Shown piece after piece: positions 54,676-63,365 of a DNA stretch of 64,000 nt (position 1 is its first letter; every line of letters begins with the position of its first letter). The notes under the pieces were generated by a model that had not been told where the DNA came from, did no database searches, and worked only from the letters and a program-made list of their open reading frames with translations. Both the position numbers and the translations under genes were made by a program. The stretch is from Paracoccus seriniphilus (GTDB lineage: Bacteria > Pseudomonadota > Alphaproteobacteria > Rhodobacterales > Rhodobacteraceae): the NCBI RefSeq assembly GCF_028553745.1, contig NZ_CP067131.1:310001-374000 (forward strand), written 5' to 3'.

Positions 54676-55578
54676 ATGGCACGCACGGATGAGCGGTTCA
54701 AGCATGCCTATAACGGCCTGCTGAAACGATGCCACAGTCTGGGCGTTGGTGCCAAGCTGAGTTCCGAACTTGCTCTGGCCGAGGAACTGGACGTCAGCCG
54801 GACAGTCATTCGTGCGGCATTGGCGCGTCTGGATGAGGACGGGGTGATTTCATGGCAGGGCCGCAACAAGACCGTGATGCGCCTGCCCAAGCCGACGGAT
54901 CGGATGGAGGTCGCCTCTACCCCGCCCAGTCCCGAAGTGCTGGAGGAACGGTTCTTCGACTGGGTTCTGCGCTTTGACGTGCCTGCGGGAACGCCGCTGA
55001 ATGTGGCGCAGCTTGCCCGCGATTTCGAAGTTCCGCCTCATTCGCTGCAGGAATTCCTGGCCTCGCTCAGCCGCTTTGGTCTGGTGCGACGGCGCGATCG
55101 CGGCGGCTGGGAGCTTCTGGGATTCACCGAGGATTTTGCCGTCGAACTGTCGGATTTCCGGACCGTGCTCGAGATGAACGCGATTTCACATCTGATCGCC
55201 TGCCCTGATGATCATCCGATCTGGGCGCGGCTGGAGCAATTGCGGCAGGACCACCTGGAACTGGCCGAAAACCTCGAAACCAGATACCATGATTTCTCGC
55301 GCCTGGACGAGCGTTTTCACGAAACCATCGGAAGTTCGGTCAACAACAGGTTCATCAAGGAGTTCCAACGGGTCATCTCGCTCATTTTCCACTATCATTA
55401 CCAATGGGAAAAGCAGACCGAGAAAAAGCGCAATGCTGCCGCCATCGCGGAGCATCTGGCGCTGATTGATGCGCTGCAGTCACGCGAAGAGACCGCCGCC
55501 CTTGCGGCAGCCCGTGCCCATCTTGATACGGCCAAGAACACGTTGCGCGCATCAATGCGCACCCACAACCTGTCCTAG
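54676..55578 (+). CDS. GntR/FadR-family regulator with two winged-helix segments
   Basis: 300 residues from ATG 54676 (GAGAGG upstream). Residues 5-72 form the GntR winged helix (LSSELALAEELDVSRTVIRA). A second HTH-like segment appears at about 92-138 (LNVAQLARDFEVPPHSLQEF). Residues 145-290 are an FCD-type effector domain with the metal-binding candidates in RLDERFHETI and EHLALIDAL. FCD regulators respond to sugar acids and similar ligands. It is the obvious controller of the sugar acid cluster. Confidence 0.88.
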   Translation: MARTDERFKHAYNGLLKRCHSLGVGAKLSSELALAEELDVSRTVIRAALARLDEDGVISWQGRNKTVMRLPKPTDRMEVASTPPSPEVLEERFFDWVLRFDVPAGTPLNVAQLARDFEVPPHSLQEFLASLSRFGLVRRRDRGGWELLGFTEDFAVELSDFRTVLEMNAISHLIACPDDHPIWARLEQLRQDHLELAENLETRYHDFSRLDERFHETIGSSVNNRFIKEFQRVISLIFHYHYQWEKQTEKKRNAAAIAEHLALIDALQSREETAALAAARAHLDTAKNTLRASMRTHNLS

Positions 55579-56543
55579 GCAAAGGCTGCGCGGGCCTCGT
55601 CACTCCATGGCAGTTCCAAAGCGCGCAAATTGCGCGTCAGCGATGACGGTTTCGCTGTCCCGATCAGCACCGATGCGACCGCGGGGTGGTGGCATGCAAA
55701 ATGCAGCGCCGCCGCTGCCAAAGGCAGGCCCAGCCCTTCGGCGCGGCGCTGCAGGTTACGGACCCTTTTCAGCACCTCTTCCGGCGCGGGGCCATAATCA
55801 AAGCTGGCACCTTCAACCGGGCCCGTCGCCAGAACGCCGGAATTGAACACCCCGCCCAGGATCAGGCTGGTGCGCATCTTGCGGCATTTCGGCACAAGTT
55901 CTTCTTCCGCCGAGCGATCCAGCAGTGTCAGCCTTCCGGCCAGCAGGATCGCATCCAGCGCGCGATGGGCCATGACATCCAGACAGATCTGGTTCTCGTT
56001 GACGCCCAGCCCGAAGGCCCCAATCGCACCTCTGTCCTTGAGCGCTTGCAAACGATCCAGTCCGCTGTTCAGAAAATCGGCCATATGGGCATCATTCGCC
56101 GCACCATGCGTATATGTGCCGATGTCATGGACATAGAGAATGTCGATGTAACGGGTTTGCAATCGCACGCAGCTTTGTTCGAAGGCGGCCTCGATACCGT
56201 CGCCCGAATAATCGTAGCGCACGTCATTGGGCAGCGGCGCAATGAAGCCATCGGCTTCCTCCCTGGGCGCGCCAGGGGAAAGCAGCCGCCCGACCTTGGT
56301 GGACAGGGCGAACTGGTCGCGCGGCTTGCCCGACAGGAAATCACCCAGTCGTGCCTCGGCCAGCCCGCGCCCGTAATGTGGGGCAGTGTCGAAATAGCGA
56401 ATGCCATTGTCCCAAGCGGTTTGCAGCACTGCAAATGCCTCCTGATCGGATATCCGGCGATAGAGATTGCCAATCCCCGAACAGCCGAATGCGATATCGC
56501 TGACCCTGACCCGGGTCGTGCCGATCTGGTTGCTGTTCCTCAT
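55575..56543 (-). CDS. Aldo/keto reductase, D-threo-aldose 1-dehydrogenase type (L-fucose dehydrogenase)
   Basis: 322 residues. The AKR tetrad is visible: Asp and Tyr in RYFDTAPHYGRGLAEARLG, Lys in LSTKVGRLL, His in DILYVHDIGTY. The N-terminus VSDIAFGCSGIGNLYR is typical of the L-fucose/D-arabinose dehydrogenase branch. It oxidises L-fucose (or D-arabinose, L-galactose) at C1 to the lactone with NAD(P)+. It overlaps the reductase gene by 4 bases and ends 4 bases inside the convergent GntR gene. Confidence 0.87.
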   Translation of the reverse strand: MRNSNQIGTTRVRVSDIAFGCSGIGNLYRRISDQEAFAVLQTAWDNGIRYFDTAPHYGRGLAEARLGDFLSGKPRDQFALSTKVGRLLSPGAPREEADGFIAPLPNDVRYDYSGDGIEAAFEQSCVRLQTRYIDILYVHDIGTYTHGAANDAHMADFLNSGLDRLQALKDRGAIGAFGLGVNENQICLDVMAHRALDAILLAGRLTLLDRSAEEELVPKCRKMRTSLILGGVFNSGVLATGPVEGASFDYGPAPEEVLKRVRNLQRRAEGLGLPLAAAALHFACHHPAVASVLIGTAKPSSLTRNLRALELPWSDEARAAFA

Positions 56544-57646
56544 TCGATCCGCTCCCTTTGCGATATTCGGCGCAGGCGCGGCATGGCCGCGTCACTGCCC
56601 TGTTGCGTGGCCCAATCGACGAAAGCCGCGATCCGGCGTTCCAGTTTTTCTTCATGGTTCTGCGCAATATCTGCCAGCCGATGGGCCAGAAACGGATTGG
56701 CAAAGCGATCCAGAACGGTGTCGATATAGGCTATGGCTTCTTCGGCCATGCCTGCCGCGACAAAAGCCGGCAAAACCTCTTTGTCGTAAAGCGATTTGAG
56801 ATCATCGAGGATCGCCGGCGTTTCCATCAGGTCACGCACGGTTTCGGCCCCCGTCTTGCCCCGCGCCAGCCATCCATCCACCAGATAGCTGTGACCAAGG
56901 TTCAGCAGATAGAGCTTGCGGGTCTCGACCGGCGCCAATGCGGGCACCACCTGAATGGCCGGATCCGTGCAGGGCAGCAGAAGGCCCGGGCAATCCTCGA
57001 TCGCCCAGAGCGCATAGGGTTCGGCCACCGCACCGGCAGGCTCGATCGCTTCCGAGACGATCCGGTCCACCAGCGAATTTACGAAAGTCACATCCGCGGA
57101 TACCCAATCCGCGAAATCCGGCGACAGGGGCCTGGCCAGATCAAGGACCAGCCTGCGCAACACGTCGCCATTTCGGGCAATCAATTCGGTCGGCATCACC
57201 TGGATGGGGCGCGCGTTTTCCCTGAACCGCGCCCACAGCAGATGCGTCAGCTTGGCGGGAAATGACATGCTTTGGTCAAAGACCTCACCCATATCCGCTG
57301 GCGCGGGACGAAAACCCGCATCCGAGGTATTGGACAGGATGATCTGCGCCTCCTCTGTCACGATGCACGTGATCGCCGACCAGTCGGTCGCCGTCGACAA
57401 TGTCCGCAAGACCGAATGCACCCGCTGTTCGCAGTCGATGACCTGACCGTTCCGAATGCCGCGAATGCGCACGGGATAGCCCTCGGGCGCAGCCAGGGCG
57501 GCCAGACGCCGCGCGCGGGCGGAATCACCGCTGCTTTGCACCACGGTGACAGGCCCCAGCGCATCCGTCGCCTGCGACAGGAACAGATCGACATGGGCCT
57601 GCAGGAACCGGCTGGTGCCGAACTGAACGATAGGCGTTGTTGACAT
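56540..57646 (-). CDS. Mannitol-dehydrogenase-family reductase (UxaB/tagaturonate-reductase-like)
   Basis: 368 residues, near the short end of the family (UxaB is about 480). It starts with IVQFGTSRFLQAHVDLFLSQ, a Rossmann-type motif, and includes the core helix LLNLGHSYLVDGWLARG. Members reduce tagaturonate, fructuronate or fructose. In this cluster its substrate is unclear, since the fucose route does not need it; a role in D-altronate or D-arabinonate side chemistry is possible. It is the first gene leftwards from the divergent promoter at 57647-57718. Confidence 0.78.
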   Translation of the reverse strand: MSTTPIVQFGTSRFLQAHVDLFLSQATDALGPVTVVQSSGDSARARRLAALAAPEGYPVRIRGIRNGQVIDCEQRVHSVLRTLSTATDWSAITCIVTEEAQIILSNTSDAGFRPAPADMGEVFDQSMSFPAKLTHLLWARFRENARPIQVMPTELIARNGDVLRRLVLDLARPLSPDFADWVSADVTFVNSLVDRIVSEAIEPAGAVAEPYALWAIEDCPGLLLPCTDPAIQVVPALAPVETRKLYLLNLGHSYLVDGWLARGKTGAETVRDLMETPAILDDLKSLYDKEVLPAFVAAGMAEEAIAYIDTVLDRFANPFLAHRLADIAQNHEEKLERRIAAFVDWATQQGSDAAMPRLRRISQRERIE

Positions 57647-57665
57647 CGCGAACTCCTCTGTTTAT

Positions 57666-57687
57666 CGGTTTTTTATGATTAAAAACT
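57666..57687. promoter_or_regulatory. Second GntR operator candidate, divergent promoter of the catabolic genes
   Basis: CGGTTTTTTAT (57666-57676) and ATTAAAAACT (57678-57687) adjoin in the 72-base gap between the divergent reductase and amidohydrolase genes. Both strings recur near 54600-54644 beside gntR. Confidence 0.65.
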
Positions 57688-57718
57688 AAAAGTCAACGGG
57701 GACGGCAAGGGAGGGGCG

Positions 57719-58567
57719 ATGAAAATCGACGCACATCAGCATTACTGGCAAATCAGCCGCGGTGATTATGCCTGGATGGATGACAGCGTCGCTCCGATCC
57801 GGCGCGACCATGGCCCCGCCGATCTGGATCCGTTGCGACGGGCCGCCGGGATCGCAGGCAGTGTCGTGATTCAGGCCGCCGACAGTATTGCCGAGACGCG
57901 CTATCTGCTGGATCTGGCGGCCGTGACGTCATCCATTCTGGGCGTCGTTGGCTGGGTGGATCTGGCGGCGGCGGATGCCGGGCGGCATCTGGTCGCACTG
58001 TCCCAGAATCCGCTCTTCAAGGGCGTCCGCCCGATGTTGCAGGATATCGAGTGGACGGAATGGGTCCTGCAGAAGCAGGTTCTGGACAATCTTGCGCATC
58101 TGGCCGATCTGGGCCTGCGGATGGATGCGCTGATCACCCCCCGCCATCTGCCGGTGATCGATGAACTCGCACGGCAGTTGCCGCAACTTCCCATTGTGAT
58201 CGACCATTGCGCCAAGCCGGCTTTTCCCAAGACCCGCAAGATGCAGGCCGATTGGCTGGCAGGCATCTCGTCGCTGGCAGGCCATGACTCGATCATGTGC
58301 AAACTCTCGGGGCTGATCACCGAACATGGACCGGGATGGAATGCCGACACATTGCGGCCTGCCTATCGCCATGTTCTGGACTGTTTCGGGGCGCAGCGGC
58401 TGATGTGGGGCAGCGACTGGCCGGTGCTGAACCTGCAAGGGAACTATGCCAGTTGGCATGATTGTGCAGAGCAACTGACCGCCGGGCTGAACGAAGATGA
58501 TCGTGCTGCGATTTTCGGCGGCACGGCGGCGCAGTTTTACGGCCTCGACCCCGTGACCACAGGATAG
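57719..58567 (+). CDS. Amidohydrolase-family lactonase, probable L-fuconolactonase
   Basis: 282 residues, TIM-barrel amidohydrolase_2. The metal-binding HxH is at His6 and His8 (KIDAHQHYWQ). VIDHCAKPAF and LMWGSDWPVLNL contain the downstream His and Asp. This matches the L-fuconolactonase and related sugar-lactonase branch, which opens the lactone made by the dehydrogenase. GGGAGGGGCG precedes the ATG. Confidence 0.88.
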   Translation: MKIDAHQHYWQISRGDYAWMDDSVAPIRRDHGPADLDPLRRAAGIAGSVVIQAADSIAETRYLLDLAAVTSSILGVVGWVDLAAADAGRHLVALSQNPLFKGVRPMLQDIEWTEWVLQKQVLDNLAHLADLGLRMDALITPRHLPVIDELARQLPQLPIVIDHCAKPAFPKTRKMQADWLAGISSLAGHDSIMCKLSGLITEHGPGWNADTLRPAYRHVLDCFGAQRLMWGSDWPVLNLQGNYASWHDCAEQLTAGLNEDDRAAIFGGTAAQFYGLDPVTTG

Positions 58568-58576
58568 GAAAGCACG

Positions 58577-58906
58577 ATGAAACGCATGGGAATGGTGATC
58601 GGCCTTCGGCCCGAACATGTCGCCGAGTACAAACGCCTTCACGCCGATGTCTGGCCGCAGGTTCTGGAACGCCTGCGCCAGTCGAACATCACCAACTACT
58701 CGATCTTCCTGCGCCAGCCCGAGAACCTGATGTTCAGTTATTGGGAGTATACCGGCTCGGATTTCGAGGCCGACAATGCCGCCATTGCCGCCGATCCGGT
58801 GACGCAGGATTGGTGGAAAATCTGCGGCCCCATGCAGGCCCCCCTGCCCAGCCGCGATGCCGGTGAATGGTGGGCCGGCATGGAAGAGGTCTTTCACCTC
58901 GATTGA
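58577..58906 (+). CDS. L-rhamnose/L-fucose mutarotase (DUF718, RhaM-like)
   Basis: 109 residues, the usual size. Tyr18 and His22 in EYKRLHADVWP are at the same positions as the catalytic pair of RhaM. SYWEYTGSDFEAD and WWAGMEEVFHLD complete the fold. It interconverts alpha and beta anomers of the deoxyhexose before oxidation. A homologue lies in the Campylobacter fuc locus. It is 9 bases after the lactonase gene. Confidence 0.92.
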   Translation: MKRMGMVIGLRPEHVAEYKRLHADVWPQVLERLRQSNITNYSIFLRQPENLMFSYWEYTGSDFEADNAAIAADPVTQDWWKICGPMQAPLPSRDAGEWWAGMEEVFHLD

Positions 58907-59006
58907 TACCTCTTGGTCCGGGCATGTCATCGGACCGACCAAAACATGGTCAAACCCCGCAAGCCGTGGGATGATTCCAAAGATCTTCAGGACAGCGAGA
59001 CCCACC

Positions 59007-59927
59007 ATGGCGACAAAAGTTCCAGCAACCCGCCGCCTGATCGCAGGCCGCAATCCCTTGCTTGGCCTGCCCGGCATGGCCCCCAAACGCCTGTTCGGTG
59101 ATGGCATGTGGTGCGAAGGACCGGTCTATTTCCCGGCAAGCGACAGCGTGGTATTTTCCGATATCCCCAACAACCGGCTGTTGCAGTGGATTCCGGGGTT
59201 GGGCTGTCGCGTGCTGAAAGAGAGAAGCGATTTCACCAATGGTGGCACTCGCGACGCGCAAGGGCGGCTGGTCAGTTGTCGCCATCTCAGCCACTCTGTT
59301 GTCCGTATCGAACATGACGGAACGGAAACGGTGCTGGCCTCGCATTACAAGGGTGCGGCGCTGAATTCGCCCAATGATCTGGTCATTGCCAGCGACGGTG
59401 CGATCTGGTTCACCGATCCCTCCTATGGCATTCTCAGCGACTATGAAGGAATGCGGCGCGATTCCGAGATTGGCGGCTGCAATATCTATCGCCTGGCCCC
59501 GGATGCGATGGGCAGTCCAGAGATCGTCTGCGACTCGCTGCTGATGCCCAATGGACTGGCCTTTTCTCCCGATGAGCAGATTCTTTATGTCGCCGATTCC
59601 AGCCGGTCCCATTTCGCAGACGGGCATCACGACATCTTTGCCTTTGATGTGATCGATGGCCGCAGCCTTGGCCCAGCCAGACATCATTTCCAGATCGAAC
59701 ACGGCGTACCCGATGGCCTGCGCGTTGATGAACTGGGCAATCTGTGGTGTTCTTCCGCGCGGGGGGTCGAGGTGATCTCTGCCACGGGAGAGCATCTCGA
59801 TCATATCGCGATCCCCGAAACCGTCTCGAATCTGACCTTTGGCGGTGTCCATAATTCGACCCTGTTCATCACCGCCACGACCTCGCTTTACGCGCTTCCC
59901 GTGGGGGTGCGCGGGGCAGTTCGCTAG
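59007..59927 (+). CDS. SMP-30/gluconolactonase-family protein
   Basis: 306 residues from ATG 59007 (MATKVPATRRLIAG); the frame opens 150 bases earlier inside the mutarotase gene. It has the family residues Glu in MWCEGPVYF, Asn in LNSPNDLVIASDG and LLMPNGLAFSPDE, and DGLRVDELGNLWC with the Asp. These are intact, unlike in the paralogue at 12623-13714. It hydrolyses aldonolactones. The cluster thus has two unrelated lactonases. Its stop overlaps the stop of the convergent DUF4432 gene. Confidence 0.9.
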   Translation: MATKVPATRRLIAGRNPLLGLPGMAPKRLFGDGMWCEGPVYFPASDSVVFSDIPNNRLLQWIPGLGCRVLKERSDFTNGGTRDAQGRLVSCRHLSHSVVRIEHDGTETVLASHYKGAALNSPNDLVIASDGAIWFTDPSYGILSDYEGMRRDSEIGGCNIYRLAPDAMGSPEIVCDSLLMPNGLAFSPDEQILYVADSSRSHFADGHHDIFAFDVIDGRSLGPARHHFQIEHGVPDGLRVDELGNLWCSSARGVEVISATGEHLDHIAIPETVSNLTFGGVHNSTLFITATTSLYALPVGVRGAVR

Positions 59928-60754
59928 GGCAGCACGGCAGGCACCCGCAGACAAAGCCGATATTCGCGGCCCTCTCCGGGGCGCAAGGTGGTCAGCGCGG
60001 GCCCGAGCTGCTCTCGGGGGCGGCGATCATGCGAGGCAGGCTCGACAGAGAACACATCGCCATGACGTCCTCGATGACGCCAGGTCTGCAGCCAATCCAG
60101 CCCTGAGAAGCCGATCTCGACCCCGGCGGGAACCGAGGCCAGCGGCGCAATGCGAACCCGGCGATCGGATGGTGCCGGCAGGCAGAGATGACGCTCTTCC
60201 ATCGCCATGGGAACGGGCGTTTTCCGGCGCCCCGCCATCAGGGTCGTTGCCCGCGTCAGCTGCCCGCCCCCGAAATTCAGATGATACATGATCATCGGAG
60301 CCCAATCGCTCGTGCCACAATTTTCCAGGCAATCCGTCAGGGTTACGCCTTGCCGAGACGGATTCATACGCCAACGTCTGCAGAGGCGAGCCCGCCCCCC
60401 GCAGGGCAAGCAGATCGTGATCTGCGTGGCAAGACCGTCCTCATGCCGAATTACCTCGCAAGGCGGCGCGCGCAGCAGCGATCCATGTTGCGGCCACACC
60501 CAGTTGCGGCCACCCGGGCCCATGCCCTTCGCAGCCTGACGGATATGGTCTGGCCCGCAGGTGAACATGAAACCCTGCAGGGCGCGGCCGATCAGGTCAT
60601 CGGGTTGGCAGGGTGCCTGCAGACCCGGTGCAAGATCGACGCCCGAGACCAGCACATGTCGCAAATCCAGCGCCTGACCGCGATCCAGCCCCAACCGGAA
60701 GCGCTCAGGCCCAATCCAGATGATGCTTTCACCGCCATCGCCAGCGGGCGGCAC
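59924..60754 (-). CDS. DUF4432-family protein (galactose-mutarotase-like fold)
   Basis: 276 residues. The DUF4432 traits are PQHGSLLRAPPCEV near residue 90 and APMIMYHLNFGG near 153, the LYHxNFG-type motif. The fold is that of aldose 1-epimerases, so a sugar mutarotase or isomerase role is likely. It is the last gene of the minus-strand sulfatase operon, 2 bases after the sulfatase stop. Confidence 0.78.
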   Translation of the reverse strand: MPPAGDGGESIIWIGPERFRLGLDRGQALDLRHVLVSGVDLAPGLQAPCQPDDLIGRALQGFMFTCGPDHIRQAAKGMGPGGRNWVWPQHGSLLRAPPCEVIRHEDGLATQITICLPCGGRARLCRRWRMNPSRQGVTLTDCLENCGTSDWAPMIMYHLNFGGGQLTRATTLMAGRRKTPVPMAMEERHLCLPAPSDRRVRIAPLASVPAGVEIGFSGLDWLQTWRHRGRHGDVFSVEPASHDRRPREQLGPALTTLRPGEGREYRLCLRVPAVLP

Positions 60755-60756
60755 GT

Positions 60757-62265
60757 TCAGGACGCGAGGCCCAGCCGACGCCAGGCTTCAGGCGGCGCCT
60801 CGTTGCGCAGCAACAACCGTGACAGGTGCTGTTCCATCTTCGCAATGATGTCAGGGTCATCCAGCGGCGAATTCTGACCGGGATCACAGGCCAGATCATA
60901 GAGAACGGTTGTCGTATCCTCGATCAATCCCTGTCCTGCAACCCGTCCATCCGCAGCCTTGCGCGCCGGGATCCGCAGCATCGGCATGCCGCCTGCAAAG
61001 GCGAAACCATCGCAGAGTTTGCTCTGCATCAATGCCTCGCGCGTAAAATGGCTGCGTTGATGCGTGGGCATCAATGTGTATTCAAATATCTCCTGGTCAA
61101 AGACATTTTCGGGATAGCGGAAATAGCTGTAGCGCCCGTCGGTGACATTGGTCGCCCCACCGAAAATGCCATACATGACGGCCTCATGATGCGGCCCGTC
61201 CTGTCCCAGCAGCGGCAGAAGGGATTTCCCCTCGACCGAGTCCGGGATATCCAGGCCGAACAGTTCCAGAATCGTGGGCATCAGATCAATCGTCTGGGTC
61301 AAGGCATTGCGCCGGCTGCCCGCCTGAGCGGCGAAATCGGGATGGGCGATAAACAAGGGAATATTGGCGATCTCATTGTAGAACGGCATGCGGTTCTTGG
61401 CCCACCAGTCATGCTCGCCCAGCAAATACCCGTGATCGGTGGAAAGGATCAGCACGGTGTCCTTCCACATGTCATGTTCATCGAAATGGTCCAGAATCCG
61501 GCCCAGATATTCGTCGCACATTGCCACCAGTGCCGCATAATTCGCGCGCAATTCGGCTGTTTCTTCTTCGCTTTCGCTGACCCGGTCATATCGCGGCCAG
61601 TCGAGGATTGGCCCGTTGTAATCAGTTGGAAAGGCCTTGCGAAAACGTTCCGGCACGACAAAGGGCTCATGCGGATCGAAACATTCCAGTTGCAGGAACC
61701 AATCGTCCTTGTCCCGATTGCGCGAAAGAAAGTCCAGTCCCCGCCCGATGCATTGCGCCAACGGATAGTCCGCCTCGGTTTCGAGGAAATCACGGTTGAC
61801 CATCGAGGCAAGGTAGCGGTCATCTTCCAGGACATATTGGCTTGGATGATAGATCTGGCGATAACGTTCCAAAGGCGGTTGCACCACCGCTTTCCAGGCA
61901 TCGGCTTCCTGCCCGCGCACGAAATCCCAAGTGGTATATTGGGTGTGATAGGTGCTGCCGCCTTCGGTGAAATAATGAAAATGGTCCGAGATCAGATGTG
62001 CGTGGGTTCCGGACTGATCCAGCATCTTGACGAATGAGGTATCAAAGGGCTCCAGCGGACCCCAGCTGCGATGCTGGAAGTTCAGCCTGCCTGTATGCAT
62101 GTCGCGGCGGGCAGGCATACAGGGCATGGACCCCACATAGTGATTGTCAAAACGCACCGATCTGTTGGCAAGCCGGGTGAAATTCGGTGTCTCGATCCGC
62201 GTTCCGCCATAGCAGTTCAGCGCCGCCCGGTTCAGCGAGTCAAACAGAAGAAAGACCGTCTTCAT
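60757..62265 (-). CDS. Sulfatase (formylglycine-dependent, alkaline phosphatase superfamily)
   Basis: 502 residues. The formylglycine signature CMPAR followed by HTGR has its Cys at residue 49. Metal-site pieces are LLFDSLNRAALNCYG at the N-terminus and STDHGYLLGEHDWWAKN near residue 280. No signal peptide is seen, so it is cytoplasmic and would desulfate a sugar after import. The anaerobic or FGE maturase is not in the window. Its ATG overlaps the stop of the ATPase gene (ATGA at 62262-62265), so desulfation is coupled to transport. Confidence 0.9.
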   Translation of the reverse strand: MKTVFLLFDSLNRAALNCYGGTRIETPNFTRLANRSVRFDNHYVGSMPCMPARRDMHTGRLNFQHRSWGPLEPFDTSFVKMLDQSGTHAHLISDHFHYFTEGGSTYHTQYTTWDFVRGQEADAWKAVVQPPLERYRQIYHPSQYVLEDDRYLASMVNRDFLETEADYPLAQCIGRGLDFLSRNRDKDDWFLQLECFDPHEPFVVPERFRKAFPTDYNGPILDWPRYDRVSESEEETAELRANYAALVAMCDEYLGRILDHFDEHDMWKDTVLILSTDHGYLLGEHDWWAKNRMPFYNEIANIPLFIAHPDFAAQAGSRRNALTQTIDLMPTILELFGLDIPDSVEGKSLLPLLGQDGPHHEAVMYGIFGGATNVTDGRYSYFRYPENVFDQEIFEYTLMPTHQRSHFTREALMQSKLCDGFAFAGGMPMLRIPARKAADGRVAGQGLIEDTTTVLYDLACDPGQNSPLDDPDIIAKMEQHLSRLLLRNEAPPEAWRRLGLAS

Positions 62266-63365
62266 GCCGATACCCCGCGGGACTTCAGGGATTTGCCCGT
62301 CTTGCGGTCAAACAGCATCAACATTTGCGGCAGGATCGACAGCCCGACCTCTTCGCCGGCCCGATGCAGGGTGCGCCCCTGCGATTTGACCAGCAACCGG
62401 GTGCCATCACATTGCACCAGAAGATAGCTTTCCGCCCCTAGCGGTTCGACCACCTCCACGGTGCCACCAGAATGCAGCAAGCGCCCCTGCTGATCCCCAC
62501 CCAGCGGGTTCACATCATCGGGGCGCAATCCCAGGATGACCTCCTGTCCGATGCGGGCACATGCAGCCAGCGCGGGCGGCAGTTGCAAGGAAAATCCTTC
62601 GTGCGCGCGGAAGATTCCGCCCTCGCCGATCATGCCGTCGATCAGATTGCTTTGCGGACTGCCCAGAAAGCCGGCCACGAAGGCACTGGCCGGATTGTCG
62701 AACAGCTCTTGCGGGGCACCCTGTTGTTCGATGACGCCTTCGCGCATGACGACGATCCGCTCTGCCAGTGTCATTGCCTCGACCTGATCATGGGTCACAT
62801 AGACAACCGTCGTATCGACCTGACGGTGCAGCAACTTGATGGCGGTCCGCATCTCGGCGCGCAGCTTGGCATCCAGATTGGACAACGGTTCGTCAAACAG
62901 AAAGACCGAGGGCTGGCGCACGATGGCCCGCCCCATGGCCACGCGCTGGCGCTGCCCGCCTGACAGGGCCTTTGGCTTGCGGTCCAGCAATTCGGTCAGC
63001 CCCAGCGTCTGCGCAGCGTCATCGACGCGCGTGGCGATCTCGGCCTTGGACAGTTTCATGTTCTCCAGGCCGAAGGACAGATTGCGCCGCACGCTCATAT
63101 GCGGGTAAAGCGCGTAATTCTGAAACACCATCGCCACGTTCCGCTGCACCGGCGAGACGTCATTGACCGGCCTGTCGTCAAAATACATCGTGCCGCCAGT
63201 GATATCCTCCAGCCCGGCGATCATTCGCAATGTGGTGGATTTTCCGCATCCGGAAGGGCCGACCAGAACCACGAACTCCTTGTCTCTGATGTCCAGGGAC
63301 AGCCCCGGAATCGCGGTATGGCCGCCGTAGTTCTTGGAAATATTGTCGAGAGTGATCTGGGCCAT
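62262..63365 (-). CDS. Sugar ABC transporter ATP-binding protein (UgpC/MalK type, CUT1)
   Basis: 367 residues. Walker A GPSGCGKST (near 35-43), Q-loop VFQNYALYPHMSV, signature LSGGQRQRVAMGRAIVR, Walker B FLFDEPLSNLDAKLR and switch VTHDQVEAMTLA are all canonical. Residues 240-360 form the MalK-type TOBE/OB regulatory part (LGLRPDDVNPL). It energises a CUT1 importer for oligosaccharides or glycosides. Its ATG shares one base with the permease stop (TAATG). Confidence 0.94.
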   Translation of the reverse strand: MAQITLDNISKNYGGHTAIPGLSLDIRDKEFVVLVGPSGCGKSTTLRMIAGLEDITGGTMYFDDRPVNDVSPVQRNVAMVFQNYALYPHMSVRRNLSFGLENMKLSKAEIATRVDDAAQTLGLTELLDRKPKALSGGQRQRVAMGRAIVRQPSVFLFDEPLSNLDAKLRAEMRTAIKLLHRQVDTTVVYVTHDQVEAMTLAERIVVMREGVIEQQGAPQELFDNPASAFVAGFLGSPQSNLIDGMIGEGGIFRAHEGFSLQLPPALAACARIGQEVILGLRPDDVNPLGGDQQGRLLHSGGTVEVVEPLGAESYLLVQCDGTRLLVKSQGRTLHRAGEEVGLSILPQMLMLFDRKTGKSLKSRGVSA

